Assembly (NCBI GenBank): GCA_023246555.1
Contig: JAHFIC010000003.1
Span: 20,669-43,073 of the forward strand
Source: Candidatus Magasanikiibacteriota bacterium
GTDB taxonomy: Bacteria > Patescibacteriota > Patescibacteriia > Magasanikbacterales > UBA922
Direction of reading: 5' to 3'
Length of the DNA: 22,405 nucleotides
Shown here: piece by piece, positions 7,274 through 13,653 of the stretch
How the letters are laid out: each line of letters starts with the position of its first letter
How positions within the stretch are numbered: the stretch's first letter is position 1
The notes under the pieces: model-generated
What the model was told of the DNA's origin: nothing
The model's input: the letters and a program-made list of their open reading frames with translations, nothing else
Databases searched by the model: none
Position numbers and translations under genes: made by a program

Positions 7274-8947
7274 TTATTTTTCTTTAGCGTATATTTCATC
7301 CAATAATTCTTCTGAAAATTGAAGAAATAACTGACGCTCATGCTCCATTCGGCGGTGCATTTCTTTATTAGAAACTAAATTTTCTCGAAACATTTCACGC
7401 AAATTGGTCTCTCGGTGTGGTCCATCTTCCATCAATCCAGCCTTTTCTCTAAAAACCCGAAGCGCATTATTCGGTGTCGCCTGTTCATAATAAATAACCT
7501 TTGATGGCTTATGTCCAGTACGAGTAAAATACGCTTCCCAATACTCCTGTGCAGGTGCAGTATCAACCGCCAGTCTATATTGTAAGCCCAGTTCACGGAT
7601 ATCACCTTCTACTCTAATCTGGTCGTCATTATCATTTTTAAATGGAATATCATTTACAGAACGATTCAAAAGACTACGCAGTGACTGCCATGCAGTATGA
7701 TCACCTTTTTCAAATATAATGTAAAAACGTTGATCACTGATGTTATATTTTCTAGCAAGGTCTATGAGTGGTCGGAGTGCCTCCTTTTGTCGATCCAGCT
7801 CATCCTTTAGTCGATCTACCTTTGTGACCAGTTCATCATACCCGCGATCATCCTTCTGATTGCCTCGCAATTCAGCCAATTTTTCTTCAGCTTGCTGTAA
7901 ATACCCCAATTGATCACGGTATTCATTTACCTGACGATAGATCTTTGGCCACAGTTCTCTTAGTTCATCAGATTCGATAAATTTTTTGAGATTACCAATT
8001 TGTTCAGTGTTATGCACAGGCTTCCCTTCAGGAGTGGTCATGTACCTTGACCCAGTATTCCGATCTACTGGCGTACTTTCTGGAAGAAACACAATCGCGG
8101 CATCAATGGGGAGCTCGCCCTTCCCTTCATTTTTGCTTTTGATCCAAAAATCGTTAAATTGTGAAGTGCCCCCTACTTCATCCAGCTTCAGCCGTTCAGG
8201 AAACGGCATGTACTGTGGGGCAACGTGGTGCTGTGAGGCAATATACGCAGTTGGGTAAACAAAAAAGATTTCATTTCCACTTTCTCCACCATAAAATGCA
8301 TCCCCTACAAAATCCATTGCCACATGGAGCGCTCGTTGGTCAGAGATTTCGGAAGCTGCCAAGTTCGTTGCAGAAGAACGATTGAGAAATTCGTCAATTC
8401 TCGCTCGCGCCTCATCAATCGTAGGGAAATCTTCTGGTATTTGCAAATGTTGTTCAAGCACACTGTGTACAGTCTCTTTGCTGATAATGCCCTCTAAAAA
8501 TCGTTCAAGAACAGATTGTATTTTCCCCTTCTCCACCATTCCCTCAAAACCGCGATTAAATTTTTCTTGATCTCCCGAGTGATGTGAGATGTGATCTCTA
8601 ATTCCTTGTCGCGTGGTATGAGTAACAAACCGTGGCGGTACGCGCCGAAGAAGATCAACATACTCTTGCAATGTTAAACGAGAAAGATTCTCCGCGCTAA
8701 ATTGCTCTTCAATTTCTTCCTTTGATAGTGGAAGTTGTTCATACGCTTCAGCAGTTTCTTCGTAGAAACGTTGTAGTAAATCAGGCGGAGGTAAATAATT
8801 CTTCGCTTCATCTTCACTCATTTTCCGAAGTTCTTTTAACCATCTGGCCAGATCCACCAGTTTATTTTCGCCACCTTCCATCCTGCGAGAAAATTCTCGC
8901 AACTCATGTTTTGAAGGAGCGTATTTAGGAAATTCTGGAATACTCAT
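7274..8947 (-). CDS. large uncharacterised protein, 557 aa, with central coiled coil
   Basis: No named domain recognised. The N-terminal third (1-190) is helical and charged, with RFVTHTTRQGIRDH at about 106-119. A probable globular core follows at 205-310: VAMDFVGDAFYGGE, EIFFVYPTAYIASQHHVAP and AAIVFLPESTPVDRNTGSRY. Residues 335-400 are rich in Lys/Glu heptads and look like a coiled coil. A C-terminal region (405-500) has RFYIIFEKGDHTAWQSLRSL and KPSKVIYYEQATPNNAL. No signal peptide or membrane helix is present, so it is probably cytosolic unless exported by an unusual route. The core blocks give me an impression of a family widespread in Patescibacteria, unverified. It appears to be first in the operon with the cyclophilin and ABC-F genes; only a weak CATAAT box precedes it. 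Confidence 0.8.
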   Translation of the reverse strand: MSIPEFPKYAPSKHELREFSRRMEGGENKLVDLARWLKELRKMSEDEAKNYLPPPDLLQRFYEETAEAYEQLPLSKEEIEEQFSAENLSRLTLQEYVDLLRRVPPRFVTHTTRQGIRDHISHHSGDQEKFNRGFEGMVEKGKIQSVLERFLEGIISKETVHSVLEQHLQIPEDFPTIDEARARIDEFLNRSSATNLAASEISDQRALHVAMDFVGDAFYGGESGNEIFFVYPTAYIASQHHVAPQYMPFPERLKLDEVGGTSQFNDFWIKSKNEGKGELPIDAAIVFLPESTPVDRNTGSRYMTTPEGKPVHNTEQIGNLKKFIESDELRELWPKIYRQVNEYRDQLGYLQQAEEKLAELRGNQKDDRGYDELVTKVDRLKDELDRQKEALRPLIDLARKYNISDQRFYIIFEKGDHTAWQSLRSLLNRSVNDIPFKNDNDDQIRVEGDIRELGLQYRLAVDTAPAQEYWEAYFTRTGHKPSKVIYYEQATPNNALRVFREKAGLMEDGPHRETNLREMFRENLVSNKEMHRRMEHERQLFLQFSEELLDEIYAKEK

Positions 8948-8990
8948 ATTTCAGATAGATTATGAACTTTTTCATAACTAATTTTCTTTG

Positions 8991-9009
8991 GCGGAAGGAG
9001 AGGGATTCG
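8991..9009 (-). repeat. duplicated 3' end of tRNA-Ser (19 bp)
   Basis: Exact 19-bp copy of 9157-9175, which on the minus strand is the last part of the T loop, the T stem 3' strand, the acceptor 3' strand and two flanking bases of tRNA-Ser. The copies are in direct orientation with a 166-bp period, and bases just outside differ. Confidence 0.9.
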
Positions 9010-9156
9010 GCCTCGGCTCAAAATTGCTTCCGCAATTTTGGCCTAGCCACCGCCTAGCGGTCCCGCCTCACGGCAACATCGGCGGGGCACCGCTCCGGCG
9101 TTCTCATCCCTCACACGAGCAAAGCAATTTGCTCGCTTCCTTCGCTCACTTCGTTC
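9010..9156. repeat. hairpin-rich spacer downstream of tRNA-Ser
   Basis: No convincing gene. It holds a 9-bp perfect hairpin with TTCC loop (9019-9040), an 8-bp perfect hairpin with GCAA loop (9116-9135), and a GC-rich palindromic element beginning CTAGCCACCGCC (9043-9054) that recurs inverted at 9536-9525. The reading frame crossing it on the minus strand is a tRNA read-through artefact. Confidence 0.75.
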
Positions 9157-9157
9157 G

Positions 9158-9244
9158 CGGAAGGAGAGGGATTCGAACCCTCGATGCCCTTTCGGACATA
9201 CGGCCTTTCCAGGGCCGCGCACTAGACCGCTATGCGATCCTTCC
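9158..9244 (-). tRNA. tRNA-Ser, anticodon GGA
   Basis: Complete class II cloverleaf on the minus strand. Acceptor GGAAGGA pairs TCCTTCC perfectly with discriminator G. The D arm is GCAT/GTGC with GG in the loop. Anticodon stem CGGCC/GGCCG encloses CTGGAAA, giving anticodon GGA for UCC and UCU codons. A long variable arm (TGTCC GAAA GGGCA) and a T arm GAGGG/CCCTC with loop TTCGAAT complete it. CCA is not encoded and must be added enzymatically. The first 15 nt overlap the end of the GIY-YIG gene. Copies of its 5' and 3' ends lie outside at 9533-9557 and 8991-9009. Confidence 0.97.
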
Positions 9245-9246
9245 AA
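9222..9246 (-). repeat. 25-bp direct repeat, copy inside tRNA-Ser
   Basis: Covers the first 23 nt of the tRNA (acceptor 5' strand, D stem and most of the D loop, ending CTAG) and two upstream bases. An identical copy is at 9533-9557, a period of 311 bp. Confidence 0.95.
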
Positions 9247-9478
9247 CAAGCTTCTTAAAGGCGACACCGCCTTTATAGCTTTTTATTTGTCTTTCTCTTT
9301 TCCATGCATCAATCTTATCTGCAAATGCCTCGGAGTAAATTACAACCCAGGGACCCTTGTTTCGAGTTGATCGATTGTTCCCTGTGTTGTGATATCTCAA
9401 TCTTTTGTGCATGTCCGAGGTAACACCCACATAATATCTTCCTGTTTTCTGACTCTGTAGAATGTAGGTGCTATACAT
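9230..9478 (-). CDS. small GIY-YIG nuclease ending inside tRNA-Ser
   Basis: Stand-alone GIY-YIG domain protein of 82 aa, the size of the COG2827-type single-domain group. Visible catalytic elements: TYIL (4-7) for the GIY strand, YYVG (15-18) for YIG, Arg26 in KRLRYHN on the first helix, and Glu62 in KRERQIKS as the metal ligand. All key residues are present, so activity is plausible. The last codons (VGRIA and TAG) are formed by the 5' end of tRNA-Ser. It lies between two 25-bp copies of that tRNA end, so the gene looks like cargo inserted next to the tRNA. ATG at 9478 has no clear Shine-Dalgarno. Substrate unknown; a role in cutting the tRNA locus is inference. Confidence 0.9.
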   Translation of the reverse strand: MYSTYILQSQKTGRYYVGVTSDMHKRLRYHNTGNNRSTRNKGPWVVIYSEAFADKIDAWKRERQIKSYKGGVAFKKLVGRIA

Positions 9479-9497
9479 AGGACAGATGCACGCGCAT

Positions 9498-9532
9498 CCC
9501 GCCTTGGGCGGGACCCCGCCCGAGGGCGGTGG
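9498..9532. repeat. GC-rich double palindrome between GIY-YIG gene and lgt
   Basis: Two adjacent hairpins, CCCGCC TTG GGCGGG (9498-9512) and CCGCCC GAG GGCGGT (9516-9530). Read on the minus strand from 9536 the element begins CTAGCCACCGCC, the same 12 bases as 9043-9054 on the plus strand, so related palindromic elements occur on both sides of the tRNA/GIY-YIG block in opposite orientation. Confidence 0.8.
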
Positions 9533-9557
9533 CTAGACCGCTATGCGATCCTTCCAA
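9533..9557 (-). repeat. 25-bp direct repeat, duplicated 5' end of tRNA-Ser forming the lgt 3' end
   Basis: Exact copy of 9222-9246. It is not part of a complete tRNA here. Instead it supplies the last seven codons and the TAG stop of lgt. Confidence 0.95.
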
Positions 9558-10291
9558 TAGCGTTTGAACAAAAAATGTCCGCCGAAAATCATGATCAGGA
9601 TAGCAAAAAATTGCGCTGGGGTCAATCCGAGATACCGGTGATCGCCCAAACGCAAAAAATCCAACAGAAACCGTGTTATTCCATAATACAAAAACAAAAG
9701 TGCGGTATACGTTCCATCTTTAACGCGCCGCTTTTGCAATATCAAGAACAGAACAACCAATGGAAGGAGAAGGAAAATTTCAGTCAAGGCCATATCAAGC
9801 CGAGGGCCTTGTGGCGTCTCGATGTCGAAAAAACAATTGCACGGTCGCCCCAGATGATCGTGGATCATCACACACCCCAAACGCCCCACCACCCAGCCAA
9901 ACACTGCCGAAACGCTCATGAGATCCGCGATACGTTCTTGCATCGGAGCCACCGCGTGCTTTTTGTTGTAAAAAAAGAAACTAGCAATCGCACCCGCCAC
10001 GCCGCCAAACGATGACCAGCCACCGTGCCACACGGCAAAAAATTCCCATGGATGCGAGAAATAAAACTGGGGTTCGTAGATAAATACATGCACCAGTCTT
10101 GCGCCAACGAAACCACCAACAATCATCCACAGTGCGAGATCGAGCATGCGCTCTCTCTGGAAACCGCTTTTCTTGGCAAATCTCCAGACATAGGAGAGGC
10201 TGACCAGCATTCCAAGCGAGACAAAAAGCCCCCAAATCCGTATCGGGATCGGGCCAAGATACAAGACCTCCCATTGAAACCACGGAATCAC
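9533..10291 (-). CDS. lgt: prolipoprotein diacylglyceryl transferase
   Basis: Membrane enzyme that moves a diacylglyceryl group from phosphatidylglycerol to the lipobox Cys of prelipoproteins. The 252-aa protein has several hydrophobic segments and family motifs: VGARLVHVF (62-70), VWHGGWSSFGG (88-98, essential His-Gly-Gly), GRLGCVMIHDHLGRP (136-150), which replaces the usual GRxGNF with GRLGC, and ITRFLLDFLR (205-214) with the conserved arginines. It starts at GTG 10291, overlapping the stop of the LOG gene (GTGA). Its final residues WKDRIAV and the stop come from a copied tRNA-Ser 5' end, so the tail is probably not ancestral; the catalytic core is unaffected. A likely substrate in this window is the cyclophilin lipoprotein. 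Confidence 0.95.
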   Translation of the reverse strand: MIPWFQWEVLYLGPIPIRIWGLFVSLGMLVSLSYVWRFAKKSGFQRERMLDLALWMIVGGFVGARLVHVFIYEPQFYFSHPWEFFAVWHGGWSSFGGVAGAIASFFFYNKKHAVAPMQERIADLMSVSAVFGWVVGRLGCVMIHDHLGRPCNCFFDIETPQGPRLDMALTEIFLLLPLVVLFLILQKRRVKDGTYTALLFLYYGITRFLLDFLRLGDHRYLGLTPAQFFAILIMIFGGHFLFKRYWKDRIAV

Positions 10292-11634
10292 ACGATTTGC
10301 TCGATAAGTTTCATCGCCGCCTCTGGCGTATCAACAATTTGATAAATCTCGTCGTCTTTCTCGTCAATCGTGCCAATCTTGTGAACAAATACTTCCTTGA
10401 TAAAAGCGTGGAGCGGCTCCCAAAACGCGTGGTCAAACAAGATGACCGGGCGTCGCTTGATCTTCTTGGTTTGAATAAGCGTGAGAATCTCAAATAATTG
10501 ATGAAGTGTGCCAAAACCTCCGGGGAAAAAGACAAATGCCTTCGTCGGCGCCGTAATCATGAGCTTTCTGGTAAAAGGAAACTGGAACAAAATTGATTTA
10601 TTCATGTACGGATTCACCTGGGCGTTCTGTCCAACTTTCATGCCAATACCAAGCGAATTGCCGCCTCGCTCGAATGCGCCTTTGTTTACCGCTTCCGCAA
10701 TGCCGGTCTTCCCACCGGTAACGACTGAAAATCCATGTTCAGCCGCTCGTTCTCCGAGGATTCGCGCCGCTTCATAATATCGATGCTCGGAACCAATACT
10801 CTTGGTGCCGAGTACGGTAACCGCGTGGGTGAGACCGGTCAAAAACTCAAATCCTTCAACCAATTCCGCCATGACGCGAAAAATCTTCCAATCAATATTT
10901 CCGCCGCAGTAAAAACTGTTTGGATCAATCTCGCAGATATTTCGTGTTTCTTTTGCTTCCGAAATACACGCATAAGCATCTGCCGCCGTATCCACCACAG
11001 ACCAAGAATCAATAACGTCGTCGGAGATCGCGTGAATGCCGCAACAACTCTTTCTTAAAAATGCGATGAGTGGCCCCCAATATTCTCGCCCTACCAATAC
11101 CACCGGCACCTTTGTCATCACGCCCAAATCCATATGGTCAACAATCTCAAAGAATTCATCCATAGTGCCGTACCCTCCAGGGAAAAACACAAATGCGTCT
11201 GCCGGGGAGGTGAGCATCACCTTGCGTGTAAAAAAATAATAAAATGCCGTCGATTTTTTTACATATGGATTCGCTCGCTGTTCGTGCTGAAGTTGGATAT
11301 TCAAGCCAACGGATTCGCCACCCGCTTCATACGCGCCGCGATTGGCAGCTTCCATAATCCCAGGGCCCCCGCCAGTAATGGTCGTGAACCCATTGTTTGC
11401 CAGGAGCGCGCCGAGCTCGCGCGCGATTGCATAATAAGAATGCGTACCAGGGAATCGGGCCGAACCGAGAATCGTCACTTCTTTTTTAAATTTCGAAAGA
11501 AACTGATACCCCTCGACCAATTCCGCCATAATCCGAAATACGCGCCACGTGTCTCGATAGTCCGCAATCTCTTTCGCTACCGGTTGAGCCGCGTTTATTT
11601 TTTGAAGATTTTTTTTACTATTATTTATTTGCAT
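10288..11634 (-). CDS. tandem two-domain LOG-family protein
   Basis: LOG (lysine decarboxylase-like Rossmann) proteins hydrolyse nucleoside 5'-monophosphates to base and ribose phosphate. Typical members are single domains of about 180-250 aa; this 448-aa protein has two. Domain 1 (about 25-225): GSARFPGT, TGGGPGIMEAANRGA (87-101), FTRK (135-138) and PGGYGTMDE (152-160) with Glu160. Domain 2 (about 247-448) repeats the order: FRVMAELVEGFEFL, TGGKTGIAEAVNKGA (306-320), FTRK (355-358) and PGGFGTLHQ (371-379), where the Glu is replaced by Gln379 and the GGGPG loop by GGKTG. Domain 2 may thus be inactive or altered. ATG at 11634 has GAGGG just upstream within gatA, overlapping it by 10 bp; its stop overlaps lgt. 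Confidence 0.9.
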   Translation of the reverse strand: MQINNSKKNLQKINAAQPVAKEIADYRDTWRVFRIMAELVEGYQFLSKFKKEVTILGSARFPGTHSYYAIARELGALLANNGFTTITGGGPGIMEAANRGAYEAGGESVGLNIQLQHEQRANPYVKKSTAFYYFFTRKVMLTSPADAFVFFPGGYGTMDEFFEIVDHMDLGVMTKVPVVLVGREYWGPLIAFLRKSCCGIHAISDDVIDSWSVVDTAADAYACISEAKETRNICEIDPNSFYCGGNIDWKIFRVMAELVEGFEFLTGLTHAVTVLGTKSIGSEHRYYEAARILGERAAEHGFSVVTGGKTGIAEAVNKGAFERGGNSLGIGMKVGQNAQVNPYMNKSILFQFPFTRKLMITAPTKAFVFFPGGFGTLHQLFEILTLIQTKKIKRRPVILFDHAFWEPLHAFIKEVFVHKIGTIDEKDDEIYQIVDTPEAAMKLIEQIV

Positions 11635-13067
11635 ATTCCCTCGAGTAAAGAACCGATGGATAACACGATTTCCTCCCCCAATCGTTTGCCAATCACCTGC
11701 ATGCCGACCGGCAAGCCAGCCTTCGTCTTCCCCACCGGCACCGAAAGTGCCGGAATACCGGCGACGGCCGCCGGGCTGACAAAAATATCGGCCAGATACA
11801 TTGCCAGGACATCGTCTTTTTTTTCACCTAATCCAAAAGCGGGAAACGGCGATGTGGGAGCAAGTATTGCATCCACCTCACGAAATGCTTCTTCAAAATC
11901 GCGGATGATTCGTGTGCGCACCCGCGCCGCTTTCCGATAATACGCGTCATAATACCCGGCTGACAGCGCATATGTGCCGATCATAATCCGGCGTTTCACT
12001 TCGTCGGGGAATCCTTTGGCGCGTGATGCCGCATACAAATCATAGAGCGCCGATTCGTCCGCACGCACACCGTAGCGGATTCCATCGAGCCGCGCCAAAT
12101 TCGAACTGTCCTCTGATGGAACCAGAATATAATACACCGGGATCGCATATTTCGTATGTGGAAGAGAGAGCGGAATGATCGTGGCCCCGGCCTCTTTCAA
12201 ACGAGTGATGACGGTTTCGCTCACGGCTTTCACTTCTTTGTTCAGGCCTTCCAATTCCAGGTATTCTTTGGGAATGCCGATTTTTAACCGGGCTGTCGCC
12301 GGTTTATTTTTTAATTTTTTTGTATACGCGGGCACGGCATCGGGAACCGTTGTCGCGTCTTTTGGATCATGCCCTGCCATTGTTTCCATGAGGAGCGCTA
12401 TATCCGCTACGGTTTTTGCCATGGGGCCAACGACATCAAGCGAGCTGGCCATCGGCATAATCCCATAGCGCGAATTGCGCCCATAGCTCGGACGGAAGCC
12501 GACAATCCCGCACGCCGACGCTGGCCAGCGAATCGATCCGCCCGTATCTTCGGCAATAGAGTAGACCGCCATGTGATCAGCCACGGATGCAGCCGAGCCC
12601 CCCGATGATCCGCCAGCCACTTTGGTTTCATCGTGTGGATTTTTTACCGGCCCGTACATGGAATTTTCATTTGAAGCGCCGTGGCCAAACGTATCGCAAT
12701 TGGTTTTTCCAATCATAATCCCGCCGAGCAAACGAATTTTCTCAATAACCGTGGCGTCATACGGCGGCAGATACGAATCAAGAATCTTTGCCGCTCCAGT
12801 CGAACGGATATCTTTAACGCAAATCGCGTCTTTCACGGAAAACGGAACGCCTGTCAGGGCATGGACAGCAACGCCTTTTTGTATTTGCTTATCCGCCCGC
12901 TTGGCCTCGAGAAGCGCGGACTCATCCGCGACCGTAATAAACGCATTCAAGGTTTCATTTCTTTCGTGAATGCGCTTCAAACACGCCTCGGTTAATTCGA
13001 CAGAGGAAAATTTTTTCTTGCGAAGTCCGTCTGCCGCCTCAACAATCGTCAATTCATTCAACAGCAT
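11625..13067 (-). CDS. gatA: Asp-tRNA(Asn)/Glu-tRNA(Gln) amidotransferase subunit A
   Basis: Amidase subunit of GatCAB, which releases ammonia from glutamine for conversion of misacylated Glu-tRNA(Gln) or Asp-tRNA(Asn). The 480-aa length is typical. The Ser-cisSer-Lys triad is intact: Lys79 in VPFSVKDAI, Ser154 in AGGSSGGSAA, Ser178 in DTGGSIRWPA, numbers equal to those I recall for S. aureus GatA. SRYGIMPMASSLDVVGPM and GLPVGMQVIGK are further family blocks. The nucleophile loop is unusual: AEDTGGSIRWPA rather than the common GSDTGGSIRQPA. gatC ends 13 nt upstream, supporting GatA over a generic amidase; gatB is not in the window. Confidence 0.93.
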   Translation of the reverse strand: MLLNELTIVEAADGLRKKKFSSVELTEACLKRIHERNETLNAFITVADESALLEAKRADKQIQKGVAVHALTGVPFSVKDAICVKDIRSTGAAKILDSYLPPYDATVIEKIRLLGGIMIGKTNCDTFGHGASNENSMYGPVKNPHDETKVAGGSSGGSAASVADHMAVYSIAEDTGGSIRWPASACGIVGFRPSYGRNSRYGIMPMASSLDVVGPMAKTVADIALLMETMAGHDPKDATTVPDAVPAYTKKLKNKPATARLKIGIPKEYLELEGLNKEVKAVSETVITRLKEAGATIIPLSLPHTKYAIPVYYILVPSEDSSNLARLDGIRYGVRADESALYDLYAASRAKGFPDEVKRRIMIGTYALSAGYYDAYYRKAARVRTRIIRDFEEAFREVDAILAPTSPFPAFGLGEKKDDVLAMYLADIFVSPAAVAGIPALSVPVGKTKAGLPVGMQVIGKRLGEEIVLSIGSLLEGICK

Positions 13068-13071
13068 AAAA

Positions 13072-13103
13072 TTCTAGATTCTATTTTCTAGATTCTAGAT
13101 TCT
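13072..13103. repeat. 7-bp tandem repeat across the gatC stop / gatA start region
   Basis: Copies of TTCTAGA with a short interruption (13072-13083 and 13086-13103). On the minus strand they encode the NLESRK tail of GatC, run past its stop and reach nearly to the gatA ATG. A different 7-mer repeat lies in ligA. Confidence 0.8.
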
Positions 13104-13398
13104 CGTGGAAAACCGCCGGCACTTTGAGCAGATTTCCAACCCGTTCCGGAAATGCGGCAATAAGCTTTCTTTTCACTTCGTCGCTTCTGGCGATCGGCAC
13201 ATCTTCTCGCGTAACATCCTCAAGGCCGGTGACTTGGCTGGTTTCTGAAATATCGTCCACACTCACCTCTCGCAGGATTTCCATATACTCAAAAACAACT
13301 GATAGCTGAGACGCATACCGTTCTTTTTCCTGGTCAGTAAGCTTGAGTCGAGCGAGCGTGGCTATTTGTTCAATATCTGTGGGAGAAAGTCGCGGCAT
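13081..13398 (-). CDS. gatC: amidotransferase subunit C
   Basis: Small GatCAB subunit that wraps around GatA and stabilises its contact with GatB. The 105-aa protein starts MPRLSPTDIEQIATLARLKL, the usual helical start, and has FEYMEILREVSVDDISET and VTREDVPIARSD, matching the family's linker and C-terminal pattern. ATG at 13398 is preferred over TTG at 13416 because the family starts there and because the putative promoter places the start site within a few bases of it. The last six residues (NLESRK) are encoded by a 7-bp tandem repeat and are unlikely to be ancestral. It is the first gene of gatC-gatA-LOG-lgt. Confidence 0.92.
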   Translation of the reverse strand: MPRLSPTDIEQIATLARLKLTDQEKERYASQLSVVFEYMEILREVSVDDISETSQVTGLEDVTREDVPIARSDEVKRKLIAAFPERVGNLLKVPAVFHENLESRK

Positions 13399-13406
13399 AT
13401 GTATCC

Positions 13407-13435
13407 ATACTATCAAGCGTTTGACAAAATAACAA
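13407..13435 (-). promoter_or_regulatory. putative gatC promoter (near-leaderless)
   Basis: Minus strand TTGTTA (13435-13430), 17-bp spacer, TAGTAT (13412-13407). The expected transcription start is about 13400, only 2-3 nt before the gatC ATG. It overlaps the divergent plus-strand promoter at 13421-13449. Confidence 0.6.
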
Positions 13436-13449
13436 TGCGTAAATAAGAT
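13421..13449 (+). promoter_or_regulatory. putative plus-strand promoter for a structured RNA
   Basis: TTGACA (13421-13426), a 17-bp spacer, then TAAGAT (13444-13449). It points away from gatC into a region with no protein gene on the plus strand; the expected start is about 13456. Confidence 0.55.
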
Positions 13450-13455
13450 TGTAAC

Positions 13456-13651
13456 TGTCGATCTTTGTTTTTTATTTTCTTTTCCGCGGACGCCCGACAG
13501 GCGGGCTCTTCATGGAAAAATCATGCCGTTATTCGGCATTTGTAAGAGCAGAATCTTCACCGAAAGGTGAAAATGGGGGCTGCTGGTACAATAAGATCTG
13601 GCAACCGAACCGCCGGTATCCGAGAACCAGGTTCAACTCCTGGCGTCCGCA
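13456..13651 (+). ncRNA. candidate structured non-coding RNA with tRNA-like 3' domain
   Basis: No Rfam family recognised. The 3' end has a perfect T-arm (CCAGG, loop TTCAACT, CCTGG; 13627-13643) followed directly by CGTCCGC and A, exactly like a tRNA acceptor 3' strand and discriminator. The complement GCGGACGCC lies at 13486-13494 and pairs with GGCGTCCGC at 13642-13650 (9 bp), closing a 165-nt domain. Inside are GCTCTT/AAGAGC (13505-13510 with 13544-13549), which encloses ATGCCG/CGGCAT (13523-13539), and TTCACC GAAA GGTGAA (13556-13571). No anticodon arm with T33 fits, so it is not a standard tRNA, and it lacks the conserved tmRNA 5' end and length. It could be a tRNA remnant, an interrupted tRNA or a new RNA. 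The 5' limit is set from the promoter and is approximate. Confidence 0.42.
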
Positions 13652-13653
13652 TT

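Noticed and set aside
9019..9040. Rho-independent terminator after tRNA-Ser
   Set aside because: The 9-bp hairpin is perfect, but no T run follows on the minus strand, so it is recorded only as a hairpin in the spacer.
9043..9267. Minus-strand 74-codon frame across tRNA-Ser and the spacer
   Set aside because: Its sequence (RGFESLSFRER type) is the usual translation of a tRNA and its flanking repeats; not a protein gene.
8988..9278. Plus-strand 96-codon frame over the same region
   Set aside because: It lies antisense to the tRNA and hairpin repeats, with no start signal or protein-like composition.
11134..11940. Plus-strand 268-codon frame antisense to the LOG gene and gatA
   Set aside because: Both minus-strand genes have clear family motifs here; the antisense frame is a codon-bias shadow.
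13577..13651. Ordinary tRNA on the plus strand ending at 13651
   Set aside because: The T arm and acceptor 3' strand are perfect, but no 5' strand of the acceptor, D arm or anticodon loop with T33 can be placed within 70-95 nt.
13486..13651. tmRNA (ssrA)
   Set aside because: At 166 nt it is too short, lacks the conserved 5' sequence with GGATTCGACGGG-like block, and has no tag reading frame ending in small hydrophobic residues.
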